From CAZOMR01 sp964580655 (GTDB lineage Bacteria; RBG-13-61-14; CAZOMR01), in contig CAZOMR010000055.1 of NCBI GenBank assembly GCA_964580655.1, positions 1 to 15,033 of the forward strand: a stretch of 15,033 nt of DNA, in the 5' to 3' direction. The notes under the pieces are model-generated. The model was not told the origin of the DNA and ran no database searches. It saw only the letters and a program-made list of their open reading frames with translations. Positions 1 to 7,313 of the stretch are shown here, in pieces. Every line of letters starts with the position of its first letter. The stretch's first letter is position 1. The translations under genes were made by a program, and so were the position numbers.

Positions 1-65
1 AGCCAGCCACCTTATTCATCATCAATGGGATGGTTTGCGGAATCGCTGCATGGAAACCTGGCTGA

Positions 66-94
66 TTGACAAACAAAGAGGATCATTGTAAAAT
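66..94 (+). promoter_or_regulatory. Sigma70-type promoter upstream of the tRNA region and tig operon
   Basis: A perfect -35 hexamer TTGACA lies at 66-71. After exactly 17 bases comes TAAAAT at 89-94, one mismatch from the TATAAT consensus. Transcription would start near position 101 and run rightward through the tRNA-Lys remnant and tRNA-Leu towards tig. The bases between the -10 box and the expected start are AT-rich (TTATTA). This is unlike the GC-rich discriminator usual at stringently controlled stable-RNA promoters. No other stretch between here and tig pairs two good hexamers at a legal spacing. The match is seen directly; its activity is inferred. Confidence 0.6.
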
Positions 95-130
95 TTATTA
101 TTAATCAGGATAGTTTTTGTTCTTTTTGAC

Positions 131-195
131 ATTTTGTTCAGGGGTTGACCCGTGATTTTAATCAGCATGTTCGGGGTTCGATTCCCTGACAGCCA
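131..195 (+). pseudogene. Decayed tRNA-Lys(TTT)-like gene remnant
   Basis: The 3' part is clearly tRNA-derived. An anticodon-loop-like TTTTAATCAGC lies around 156-166. A complete T-arm follows at 172-188: CGGGG pairs with CCCTG around the loop TTCGATT. After that comes ACAGCCA, which resembles an acceptor 3' strand. The 5' part is degenerate. A D-arm-like stretch (GTTCAG then GGTTGACC) is recognisable near 135-150, but the anticodon stem no longer forms five pairs around a seven-base loop. No upstream strand pairs with ACAGCCA, and the CCA end is replaced by ATTT. It lies 40 bases before an intact tRNA-Leu and about 30 bases after a promoter, as the first gene of a tRNA operon would. It could instead be a leftover 3' tRNA fragment from integration of a mobile element. 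Confidence 0.5.
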
Positions 196-207
196 TTTAT
201 AGAGATC

Positions 208-227
208 GGGAGCGCGGACTCCCTTTT
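208..227 (+). terminator. Short hairpin with T run before tRNA-Leu (weak intrinsic terminator or processing stem)
   Basis: GGGAG at 208-212 pairs with CTCCC at 219-223 across a six-base loop and is followed by TTTT. The stem is only five pairs, so as an intrinsic terminator it would be weak. It lies after the tRNA-Lys remnant and nine bases before tRNA-Leu. It may once have ended the tRNA-Lys transcript, or it may act as a partial attenuator or processing site. Full termination here would leave tRNA-Leu without a promoter, because the gap between the hairpin and the tRNA is too short to hold one. Confidence 0.35.
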
Positions 228-235
228 GCTTGCCC

Positions 236-318
236 GCGAGGGTGGTGGAACTGGCAGACACGCCGGATTTAGGATCCGGTGCTTCGGCATGGGGGTTCGA
301 ATCCCCCTCCTCGCACCA
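236..318 (+). tRNA. tRNA-Leu, anticodon TAG
   Basis: The class II cloverleaf folds completely. The acceptor GCGAGGG pairs with TCCTCGC, with one G-T at the inner end. The D stem is GTG with CAC. The anticodon stem CCGGA pairs with TCCGG around TTTAGGA, placing anticodon TAG at 270-272 with G37. The long variable arm is TGC-TTCG-GCA. The T arm is GGGGG with CCCCC around TTCGAAT. Discriminator A315 is followed by an encoded CCA ending at 318. TAG reads the leucine codon CTA and, by wobble, other CTN codons. The start codon of tig lies 17 bases beyond the CCA. The AGAAAGGAA ribosome-binding site of tig starts essentially at the tRNA 3' end, so 3' processing of this tRNA would create the 5' end of a tig mRNA. 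Confidence 0.96.
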
Positions 319-335
319 GAAAGGAATCTGTGTAA

Positions 336-1649
336 ATGAAAGTGGATGTGGAAGAGTTAAGCCCTGTGGAGACAAAGATACTGGTCGAGGTTCCCAGGGA
401 GCGGGTGGATGACGAGATAGAGGATGCCTACGCTGATGTAAACAAGAAGGCGCGTGTTCCTGGATTCCGCCCGGGAAAGGTCCCTCGCAAGCACCTGGAG
501 CGCATGTTTCATGACTATGTGACTGAAACCGTGGCCTCGAAGTTGATCAAGGAAACAGTCCAGACAGCTCTGGAGCGAAAGCAGATTATGCCTGTGTCCG
601 AACCGCGAATAGAGCCAGGGGAGTTGAAAGCGGAGCAACCCTTTATCTACACAATGCGGATTGAGGTCCGGCCCCGCGTGGAAGCAAAGAATTATAATGA
701 CCTGAAAACCTATCGCGAGGTTTACTCCGTCAGTGAGGAGTTGGTGGATAAGGCATTATCCGAGATACAAGAGCGGCATGCGGTTTTCAAGGACACTGAT
801 TCTCCCCGGCCTGCGCGGAAAGGGGATTACCTGCTTCTGGATTTTCAGGCCACTCAAGCAGGAAACCCGCTTCCCGCAGAAAAGCATGAGAACATGCCTT
901 ATCCTCTTGGCGAGGATATTTACATCCCGGACCTCTCTTCTCATCTTGAAGGGATGGTTGTTTCTGAAGCCCGCACTTTTACCGTGAGCTTCCCGGAGAA
1001 TCACCCGCGCACTGATCTGGCTGGAAAAGAAGTGGAATACACGGTGCACTTGAAGGAGCTCAAGGAAAAGATCCTGCCTCCGTTGGATGATGAGCTTGCC
1101 CGCGAAGCCGGAGAATACTCTAGTCTGGAAGAGCTTCGCGAGAAGACAAGGGAGAGCCTGAAGAGATACTACGAGCGCCTGAGCCGAATCCGGTTTGAGA
1201 GGCGGCTTCTTGATCTGCTCCTGGAGGGTAATCCGGTTCCGGTTCCGCCATCCATGGTAATTCGGCGTTCCCGTGAGTTGACAGCGCAAAACCTCCAACA
1301 AATGGGAGTACGAGAGATCAAGCCGGAAGAATTCGAATCTCTTGCGGAGAAATTCCGCGAGCAGGCGGAGAGGGATGTCCAGGCAGGCTTTCTGCTTGAG
1401 GCCATCTCCCGGCAGGAGAATATCGAGGTCACCGAGGATGAAACCCGGAACCGGATCGAGGAACTTGCAAAGGAAGAGGGTATTCATCCAGATAAAATGC
1501 GCGACCGTCTTGCAGACGAGGAGAGCAGATCAAGGATCAACGCCTATCTCCTTGAACAAAAGACGCTTGATTTTTTGGCAAAGAGGGCTAAAATAGAAGA
1601 CAGGCAGGTTGATCCAGAAAAAACGGAGAGCGTGGAAGAGAAAAGATGA
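336..1649 (+). CDS. tig: Trigger factor, ribosome-associated chaperone and peptidyl-prolyl isomerase
   Basis: Trigger factor (437 residues, normal length) binds the ribosome near the exit tunnel and shields nascent chains in the cytoplasm. Three domains are visible. Residues 1-145 are the ribosome-binding domain with the signature GFRPGKVP at 43-50. Residues about 160-245 form the FKBP-like isomerase domain, starting at RKGDYLLLDF. Residues from about 248 (LPPLDDELAREAGE) to the end are the helical substrate-binding arms, finishing in a charged tail. The ATG at 336 has AGAAAGGAA about ten bases upstream, immediately after tRNA-Leu. The stop codon overlaps the clpP start as ATGA at 1646-1649, so the two are probably translationally coupled. 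This is the usual tig-clpP-clpX-lon arrangement. Confidence 0.97.
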   Translation: MKVDVEELSPVETKILVEVPRERVDDEIEDAYADVNKKARVPGFRPGKVPRKHLERMFHDYVTETVASKLIKETVQTALERKQIMPVSEPRIEPGELKAEQPFIYTMRIEVRPRVEAKNYNDLKTYREVYSVSEELVDKALSEIQERHAVFKDTDSPRPARKGDYLLLDFQATQAGNPLPAEKHENMPYPLGEDIYIPDLSSHLEGMVVSEARTFTVSFPENHPRTDLAGKEVEYTVHLKELKEKILPPLDDELAREAGEYSSLEELREKTRESLKRYYERLSRIRFERRLLDLLLEGNPVPVPPSMVIRRSRELTAQNLQQMGVREIKPEEFESLAEKFREQAERDVQAGFLLEAISRQENIEVTEDETRNRIEELAKEEGIHPDKMRDRLADEESRSRINAYLLEQKTLDFLAKRAKIEDRQVDPEKTESVEEKR

Positions 1650-2257
1650 ACTTGATACCGATTGTCATTGAGCAAACCCCCCGCGGCGAGCGGGCCTATG
1701 ATATTTTCTCCCGGCTCCTGAAGGACCGGATAATCTTTATCGGCACTCCTATTACCGATGATATGGCCAATCTGGTCATTGCCCAGTTGCTGTTTCTCGA
1801 ATCAGAGGACCCGGAGAAGGATATTCACCTTTATATCAACTGTCCGGGGGGTGTGGTTAGCGCAGGCCTGGCAATCTATGACACCATGCAGTATGTCAGC
1901 CCCGCGGTGAGCACCCTGTGTATGGGCCAGGCCGCGAGCATGGGCGCCCTGCTTCTTGCGGCAGGGACCAAGGGCAAGCGATATTCCCTGCCACATGGCA
2001 GGATCCTGATACATCAGCCTATGGGGTCCTTCTCCGGCCAGGCCACGGATGTGGACATTCAGGCACGGGAAATCATCAGCCTTCGGGAGCGCCTTAACGA
2101 GATCATGGCCAGGCATACAGGACAATCACTGGAACAAATCGCACACGATACAGAACGCGACTTCTACATGGATGGAAATGATGCCCAGAAATATGGTATC
2201 ATAGATAAAGTGGTGGTGGAGCGGAAAAGCCAAACCGTGGAGAAAAAGAAAAACTGA
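1646..2257 (+). CDS. clpP: ATP-dependent Clp protease proteolytic subunit ClpP
   Basis: ClpP is the serine peptidase that forms a two-ring 14-mer degradation chamber and works with ClpX. At 203 residues the length is normal. The catalytic triad is present: Ser98 in GQAASMG (94-100), His123 in LIHQP and Asp172 in TERDFY. The substrate-cleft glycines lie in the CPGGVVSAG segment (66-74). One small departure is Cys66 where the family usually has serine (YINSPGG). This is outside the triad and should not abolish activity. The start codon lies inside the end of tig (4-base overlap), with GGAAGAG about six bases upstream. The C terminus is a short lysine-rich tail. clpX, encoding the partner ATPase, follows after 15 bases. 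Confidence 0.98.
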   Translation: MNLIPIVIEQTPRGERAYDIFSRLLKDRIIFIGTPITDDMANLVIAQLLFLESEDPEKDIHLYINCPGGVVSAGLAIYDTMQYVSPAVSTLCMGQAASMGALLLAAGTKGKRYSLPHGRILIHQPMGSFSGQATDVDIQAREIISLRERLNEIMARHTGQSLEQIAHDTERDFYMDGNDAQKYGIIDKVVVERKSQTVEKKKN

Positions 2258-2272
2258 GAAAGAGAGGGAGTC

Positions 2273-3526
2273 TTGTCTAAAAAAGCAAACGGTACTCATA
2301 ATTTGACCTGCTCTTTCTGCGGAAAGAGCCAGCGTGAGGTGAAGAAGCTTATCGCAGGGCCCACGGTTTATATCTGCGATGAATGCATCGAGCTTTGCAA
2401 CGAGATAATCGCGGACGAGGCCGAGAAGGAGCGCGACTTCTACCTCGGTCACGCTCAGATTCCGACTCCCAGCGAGATCAAGGAATTCCTGGACCAATAT
2501 GTCATTGGCCAGGAGAAGGCGAAAAAGGTTTTATCCGTTGCCGTGCATAACCATTACAAGCGGATATATTCGCAAGGCCCCGCGGGCGAGGTGGAACTGC
2601 AGAAGACCAACATCCTGCTTGTCGGCCCTACCGGCACGGGCAAAACCCTGCTTGCTCAGACACTGGCCCGGTTTCTCGATGTGCCTTTTACCATCGCAGA
2701 TGCGACCTGCCTTACCGAGGCTGGCTATGTGGGTGAGGATGTAGAGAACATCATTCTCAATTTGCTCCGCAATGCTGACGACGATGTTGAGCGGGCTGAA
2801 AAAGGGATTGTCTATATTGACGAGGCTGACAAGATTAGCAGGAAATCCGAGAATCCGAGCATCACCAGGGATGTTTCCGGGGAGGGCGTTCAGCAGGCGC
2901 TTCTCAAGGTGCTTGAGGGCACTATTGCCGCGGTGCCGCCAAAGGGAGGCCGCAAACATCCCCAGCAGGAATTTCTGCATGTCAACACCAATAACATCCT
3001 GTTCATCTGCGGCGGAGCATTTGTCGGCCTGGACAAGATCATCCAGCAGAGAGTGAGCTCAGGCGGAGTGGGCTTTGGCGCGGACATCCGTCGGCCAGAG
3101 GACCGCGAGGTGGGTGAAATCCTGGAGCAGGTTCAACCGGAGGACATGATCAAGTATGGAATGATCCCGGAATTCGTGGGCCGCATCCCGGTGATCGCAT
3201 GCCTCCATGAGTTGGAAGAGGATGCGCTGGTGCAGATTCTTCGAGAGCCCAAGAATGCGCTGATCAAGCAGTATCAGAAGCTGTTTGATTTCGAGAATGT
3301 CAAGCTGAAATTCACCGATGGCGCGCTTCGAGCCGTGGCCCGTGAAGCTATACGCAGAAAGACAGGGGCGCGCGGTCTGCGCTCTATCCTGGAGGATGTC
3401 ATGCTTGATGTAATGTATGACATTCCCAGCCAGAAAAATGTCCGTGCTTGCGTGGTCAGCGAGGAAGTGATCCTCAATCGCGAGGAGCCAATTCTCGAAC
3501 TGGAAAAGGAGATGGAAATCGCATGA
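2273..3526 (+). CDS. clpX: ATP-dependent unfoldase subunit ClpX
   Basis: ClpX is the AAA+ hexamer that recognises tagged proteins, unfolds them and feeds them to ClpP. Its 417 residues are typical. The N-terminal zinc-binding domain has Cys13, Cys16, Cys35 and Cys38. The ATPase core has Walker A GPTGTGKT (118-125), pore loop GYVG (151-154), Walker B IVYIDEADK (179-187), the RKH loop in GGRKHP (225-230) and sensor 2 GARGLR (365-370). The ClpP-docking IGF loop appears as VGFG (266-269), a conservative variant that still predicts ClpP binding. Translation starts at TTG 2273, the only start that keeps the zinc finger at its usual distance from the N terminus. An AGAGAGGGAG tract lies just upstream at close spacing. 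The TTG start and tight spacing may lower its output relative to clpP. Confidence 0.97.
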   Translation: MSKKANGTHNLTCSFCGKSQREVKKLIAGPTVYICDECIELCNEIIADEAEKERDFYLGHAQIPTPSEIKEFLDQYVIGQEKAKKVLSVAVHNHYKRIYSQGPAGEVELQKTNILLVGPTGTGKTLLAQTLARFLDVPFTIADATCLTEAGYVGEDVENIILNLLRNADDDVERAEKGIVYIDEADKISRKSENPSITRDVSGEGVQQALLKVLEGTIAAVPPKGGRKHPQQEFLHVNTNNILFICGGAFVGLDKIIQQRVSSGGVGFGADIRRPEDREVGEILEQVQPEDMIKYGMIPEFVGRIPVIACLHELEEDALVQILREPKNALIKQYQKLFDFENVKLKFTDGALRAVAREAIRRKTGARGLRSILEDVMLDVMYDIPSQKNVRACVVSEEVILNREEPILELEKEMEIA

Positions 3527-3549
3527 TCCGCGAGGGAAGCAGGTAAACC

Positions 3550-6009
3550 ATGTTTATCAAGGATGATGAGAAAAATTTCTCTTCGCCCGTAAAAACGAAG
3601 AAGGTTCCGCTTTTGCCACTGCGCGATATTGTGGTGTTTCCATACATGGTAGTGCCGCTTTTCGTAGGCAGGGAGAAGAGCATCAACGCCCTGGAAGAAG
3701 CGATGAACCAGGACAAGGGCATCCTTCTTGCGGCCCAGCGAAGTGCCAAGTCCAATGATCCCGGCCCGGAGGACATCTACCGCACCGGAACACTTGGCAC
3801 CATCATTCAGCTCCTCAGGCTCCCGGATGGAACCATAAAGGTGCTGGTGGAAGGTAAAAAGCGCGCCAGTATCCTGAGCTACCTTCCCCGGATAGACTTC
3901 TTTCTGGTCGAGGTGGAGGAGAAGGAAGAGACAGCGGAAAACAGTGTTGAGACAGAAGCCCTGATGCGTTCGATCAACGCAACTTTTGAGACCTATGTCA
4001 AGCTCAACAAGAAGATTCCCCCGGATATGCTGGTCAGCGTATCCAGCATTGACGAGCCCGCCCGGCTGGCAGATACCATAGTCGCACACCTGAACCTGAA
4101 ACTGGAAGACAAGCAGGAAATCCTGGAGATAGATGATCCGGCCAGACGTCTTGAGAAGCTCTATGAGTTGATGCAGGGGGAGATCGAGGTTCTACAGGTG
4201 GAGAAGAAAATCCGCGCCCGCGTGAAGAAGCAGATGGAGCGGACGCAGAAGGAGTACTACCTGAACGAACAGATGCGGGCGATCCAGAAGGAGCTGGGAG
4301 ACAAGGACGAGTTCAAGAACGAGTACCAGGAGTTGGAGGAACGGCTGAAGAAGAAAAAGCTATCAGAAGAAGCCGCGGACAAGGTAAAGCGGGAGTTGAA
4401 AAAGTTCAAGCTGATGTCGCCCATGGCCGCGGAGGCTACCGTGGTTCGGAACTACATTGACTGGATTCTCAGCTTGCCTTGGGATGAGTGTACAGAGGAA
4501 AAGATTGACATCACTGAGGCTGAGCGGATTCTCGATGAGGATCACTATGGTCTGAAAAAGGTCAAAGAGAGGATCGTGGAATACCTGGCGGTGCAAAAGC
4601 TTGTTGGCAAGATGAAGGGGCCTATACTCTGTCTCGTGGGCCCTCCCGGAGTGGGCAAGACCTCGCTCGGCAAATCCATCGCAAGAGCCACCGGGCGAAA
4701 GTTCGTCCGGATAAGCCTCGGAGGCGTCAGGGACGAGGCTGAGATTCGCGGGCACCGCCGCACCTACATAGGCGCGCTTCCGGGCAAGATCATCCAGGGC
4801 ATGCGCAGGGCCGGGGTTAACAACCCGGTATTTCTACTCGACGAGGTGGACAAGATGAGCACGGACTTCAGGGGAGACCCTTCAGCCGCGTTGATGGAGG
4901 TGCTCGACCCCGAGCAGAATCACATGTTCCAGGATCATTACCTGGATTGCGATTATGATCTGAGCAAGGTAATGTTCGTTACAACCGCGAATCAGCTTCC
5001 TACCATTCCCGCGCCGCTCCAGGACCGGATGGAGACACTTCGCCTCGAAGGATACACCGAGATGGACAAGCTGGCGATAGGCAGGGACTGGCTGGTTTCC
5101 AAGCAAAAGAAGGAACACGGCCTGGAGGATGCGAAACTTACGATCTCGGACAATGCGATTCTCACGATCATCCGGCGCTATACAAGAGAGGCTGGGGTGC
5201 GTAGCCTGGAGAGAGAGCTTGCAAGCATCTTCAGGAAGGTGGCCAAGCAAATCGTCAAGGAGGGCAAGGACAAGGAGATAATCATCACAGCATCAAACAT
5301 TCCCAAGTATCTCGGGGTGCCCAGGTTCCGCTTCGGCGTTGCAGAGGAAAGGGATTATACCGGGCTGGCCACCGGTCTTGCCTGGACAGAGATGGGCGGT
5401 GAACTGCTCATGATTGAAGTCTCTGTGGTGCAGGGCAAGGGCAAACTCCTGATCACCGGGAACCTTGGTGACATCATGCAGGAATCTGCTCAGGCCGCGA
5501 TGAGCTATGTTCGCTCACGCGCGAAAGAATTGAGCCTGGACCCGGACTTCTATCAGAAACAGGATTTCCATATTCATGTCCCGGAAGGGGCTACGCCCAA
5601 GGACGGGCCCTCCGCCGGTATAGCCCTGGCCACGGCCATCTGTTCCGCTTTGACCAAGGTGCCTGTCCGTCATGATGTCGCTATGACTGGCGAGATAACA
5701 CTGAGGGGCCGAATCCTGCCCATCGGGGGGCTCAAGGAAAAACTGCTCGCCGCGCACCGCGGAGACATCAAGGATGTGCTAATCCCTGTTGACAACGAGA
5801 AAGACCTGCCCGAAGTCCCCAGGCAGGTGATGAAGGGTTTGAACATCATCAGGGTCGAGCACATGGACCAGGTTATCCGCCACAGCCTGACAAAGGATGT
5901 CCTTTCAAAGCTGACATCGAAGGGTGGCGAGCCTCCGGAGGACATCGAGGAATCCAAGGAGCCGCGGCCAGCAGAAGATCAGTCCATTGACCGGCCCACA
6001 GTCAACTGA
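3550..6009 (+). CDS. lon: ATP-dependent protease Lon (LonA type)
   Basis: Lon is a soluble homohexamer that degrades misfolded and regulatory proteins. Its single 819-residue chain has the full LonA layout. The N-terminal substrate-binding domain spans about 18-205, and a charged coiled-coil linker about 205-290. The AAA+ module has Walker A GPPGVGKT (364-371) and Walker B VFLLDEVDK (427-435). The C-terminal protease carries the Ser-Lys dyad: Ser688 in PKDGPSAG and Lys731 in GGLKEKLLAA. The 43-residue spacing equals that of the E. coli Ser679/Lys722 pair. The last 30 or so residues are an acidic, proline-rich tail beyond the usual fold. The ATG lies 23 bases after clpX with AGG six bases upstream, so lon is probably the last gene of the operon. 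I see no separate heat-shock promoter in this gap. Confidence 0.97.
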   Translation: MFIKDDEKNFSSPVKTKKVPLLPLRDIVVFPYMVVPLFVGREKSINALEEAMNQDKGILLAAQRSAKSNDPGPEDIYRTGTLGTIIQLLRLPDGTIKVLVEGKKRASILSYLPRIDFFLVEVEEKEETAENSVETEALMRSINATFETYVKLNKKIPPDMLVSVSSIDEPARLADTIVAHLNLKLEDKQEILEIDDPARRLEKLYELMQGEIEVLQVEKKIRARVKKQMERTQKEYYLNEQMRAIQKELGDKDEFKNEYQELEERLKKKKLSEEAADKVKRELKKFKLMSPMAAEATVVRNYIDWILSLPWDECTEEKIDITEAERILDEDHYGLKKVKERIVEYLAVQKLVGKMKGPILCLVGPPGVGKTSLGKSIARATGRKFVRISLGGVRDEAEIRGHRRTYIGALPGKIIQGMRRAGVNNPVFLLDEVDKMSTDFRGDPSAALMEVLDPEQNHMFQDHYLDCDYDLSKVMFVTTANQLPTIPAPLQDRMETLRLEGYTEMDKLAIGRDWLVSKQKKEHGLEDAKLTISDNAILTIIRRYTREAGVRSLERELASIFRKVAKQIVKEGKDKEIIITASNIPKYLGVPRFRFGVAEERDYTGLATGLAWTEMGGELLMIEVSVVQGKGKLLITGNLGDIMQESAQAAMSYVRSRAKELSLDPDFYQKQDFHIHVPEGATPKDGPSAGIALATAICSALTKVPVRHDVAMTGEITLRGRILPIGGLKEKLLAAHRGDIKDVLIPVDNEKDLPEVPRQVMKGLNIIRVEHMDQVIRHSLTKDVLSKLTSKGGEPPEDIEESKEPRPAEDQSIDRPTVN

Positions 6010-6012
6010 TGC

Positions 6013-6025
6013 CCTGCTTCGCAGG
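6013..6025. terminator. Small stem-loop between convergent lon and capA-like genes
   Basis: CCTGC at 6013-6017 pairs with GCAGG at 6021-6025 around a three-base loop, four bases after the lon stop codon. The gene on the other strand also ends nearby (6069), so a bidirectional terminator would make sense. Neither side has a T run, and the stem has only five pairs. As an intrinsic terminator it is weak. The rest of the 59-base gap shows nothing else recognisable. Confidence 0.25.
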
Positions 6026-6068
6026 AATCTTATCAAACACCAGGCGAGCAACAAAAATACAATTCCAT

Positions 6069-7106
6069 TTAATTCAAATAAAGTATGTCCTCGATAATCG
6101 TGCTTTGCCCTCTATCCTCCCGGGCCGATCGGTCAAGGATACCCTGTAGAATCTTTCTGGCATCTTCTCCCCTGACAAACGCGGGCTGGCCATTCTGAAT
6201 TCTCAGGGGCAATAACCGCAGGTTCATCATCCTCCCTGGGCGAAACTCTGCACACAGGATCGCTCCTTCCTGGCCCCCGGGAAATATCTGATCGTAAACA
6301 AAATTACCCAGGCTGTAAATAATCCATTTCCCCCTTACCTTCTCGATGCTCTGGAGCAGGTGCGGGCCATGGCCGATCACGAGGTCCGCACCGAAATCCA
6401 CAGCCTCGTGTGCCAGCTTCACCTGCCAGCTATCCGGAAGCAGACTGTATTCCGATCCCCAATGAAAAGTGACGACCCGGTAATCGGAGCGCTTTTGCAT
6501 TTCGTCCATATACCTGATCAGAGCCTCGCGATCATAATAGCTCGGTCCCGCGCAAGCCTCGCAGTATTCCGATCCTTCCACCGGAAAAGTGGTGAAGGAT
6601 AGTATCCCCAGGGTAATGCCTCCATGCAGGAGATATATCGGGGCTCTGGCCTGATCCTGGTTCTGCCCGGCGCCCACCGGATGAAAGCCTGATGCAGAAA
6701 GCCAGCTCATCATCTGTATCAGGGACTCCCTCCCGCAGTCAAGGCTATGGTCGTTGGCAAGGTTATAGATGTTGATCCCGGACCCGGAAAGACCGCCTAT
6801 CAGCTCAACCGGCATGCGGAATACCTCCTTCTTGGCAAGCGGCTGACACCCGTGATCCAGGGCCGTCTCCAGGTTCGCGTATACAAAATCCCGGTCTTCC
6901 AAAAAGGAATTCACCTGCAAAAACGGCCAATCCGGCCCGTTTTTCTCTATCTCGCGACGCACTCCCCGGTCAAGCATTACATCTCCTAAAGCAGAAAACC
7001 GGATGAGGGACTCCTCCGATTTCAAGCCCTTCTTCTCACGCGCACACCCGCTCATCAAAACCGCACAAGCAAGAAATATCAAACACAATCCCCTCAAGTA
7101 TTCCAT
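6069..7106 (-). CDS. CapA/PGA_cap-family metallophosphatase-like lipoprotein
   Basis: This 345-residue protein belongs to the CapA (poly-gamma-glutamate capsule synthesis protein) branch of calcineurin-like metallophosphatases. Family motifs appear in order: GDVMLDR (41-47), NLE (78-80), LANDHSLD (116-123), GAG (145-147), FHWGSEY (214-220), GHGPHLLQ (245-252) and SLGNFVYD (265-272). The N terminus is a lipoprotein signal peptide. It has a hydrophobic stretch and then LMSGC with Cys21 as the lipid site, so the domain should sit on the outer side of the membrane. I place the start at 7106 because AAGGAGA lies about seven bases upstream; an in-frame ATG at 7148 falls where transcription would begin. 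No capB or capC ligase genes are nearby, so a role in polyglutamate capsule is unproven. A wall- or polymer-related hydrolase is equally possible. Confidence 0.87.
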   Translation of the reverse strand: MEYLRGLCLIFLACAVLMSGCAREKKGLKSEESLIRFSALGDVMLDRGVRREIEKNGPDWPFLQVNSFLEDRDFVYANLETALDHGCQPLAKKEVFRMPVELIGGLSGSGINIYNLANDHSLDCGRESLIQMMSWLSASGFHPVGAGQNQDQARAPIYLLHGGITLGILSFTTFPVEGSEYCEACAGPSYYDREALIRYMDEMQKRSDYRVVTFHWGSEYSLLPDSWQVKLAHEAVDFGADLVIGHGPHLLQSIEKVRGKWIIYSLGNFVYDQIFPGGQEGAILCAEFRPGRMMNLRLLPLRIQNGQPAFVRGEDARKILQGILDRSAREDRGQSTIIEDILYLN

Positions 7107-7153
7107 CTCTTCTCTCCTTATCCTTTTCATCCGGCCAGAATAAATCATGTCTA

Positions 7154-7159
7154 ATTATA
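7154..7159 (-). promoter_or_regulatory. Candidate -10 box for the capA-like gene
   Basis: Read on the minus strand, 7159 to 7154 is a perfect TATAAT. Transcription would begin near 7147 and give a leader of about 40 bases before the start codon at 7106. No good -35 match lies 16-18 bases upstream, where only a T-rich stretch is seen, so activator help or an AT-rich contact may be needed. The 7160-7313 part of this divergent gap is AT-rich, and I found no convincing promoter there for the rightward gene. Confidence 0.4.
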
Positions 7160-7313
7160 TTCGATTTCGCTGTTAGATAAAAATTTCTTTCAGGCCATGC
7201 TCCCGAGAGCGTATTTGGAATAAGCCCGTTTTATTGATAAAATTCTTGTCAGGATAGAGGGAATAATATTTCTACAAGGTTTCTGAAAAGACCGTGTCCC
7301 CCTTTCACAGGCA

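Noticed and set aside
126..150. Additional -35 boxes TTGACA at 126 and TTGACC at 145
   Set aside because: Neither has a -10-like hexamer 16-18 bases downstream.
155..195. 3' end of a tmRNA (ssrA) gene
   Set aside because: The T-arm with GTTCGATTCCC looks similar, but there is no CCA, no alanine-type acceptor, and the anticodon-loop region reads as tRNA-Lys.
22..375. Open reading frame of 117 codons on the minus strand over the tRNA region
   Set aside because: Its peptide contains the usual antisense translation of tRNA-Leu (EGDSNPHAEAPDP and following) and of the tRNA-Lys remnant (GNRTPN). It is a shadow of RNA genes.
7107..7148. Longer N terminus for the CapA-like protein starting at 7148
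   Set aside because: It would place charged residues before the lipoprotein signal and a start codon at the predicted transcription start. ATG 7106 has a strong AAGGAGA site.
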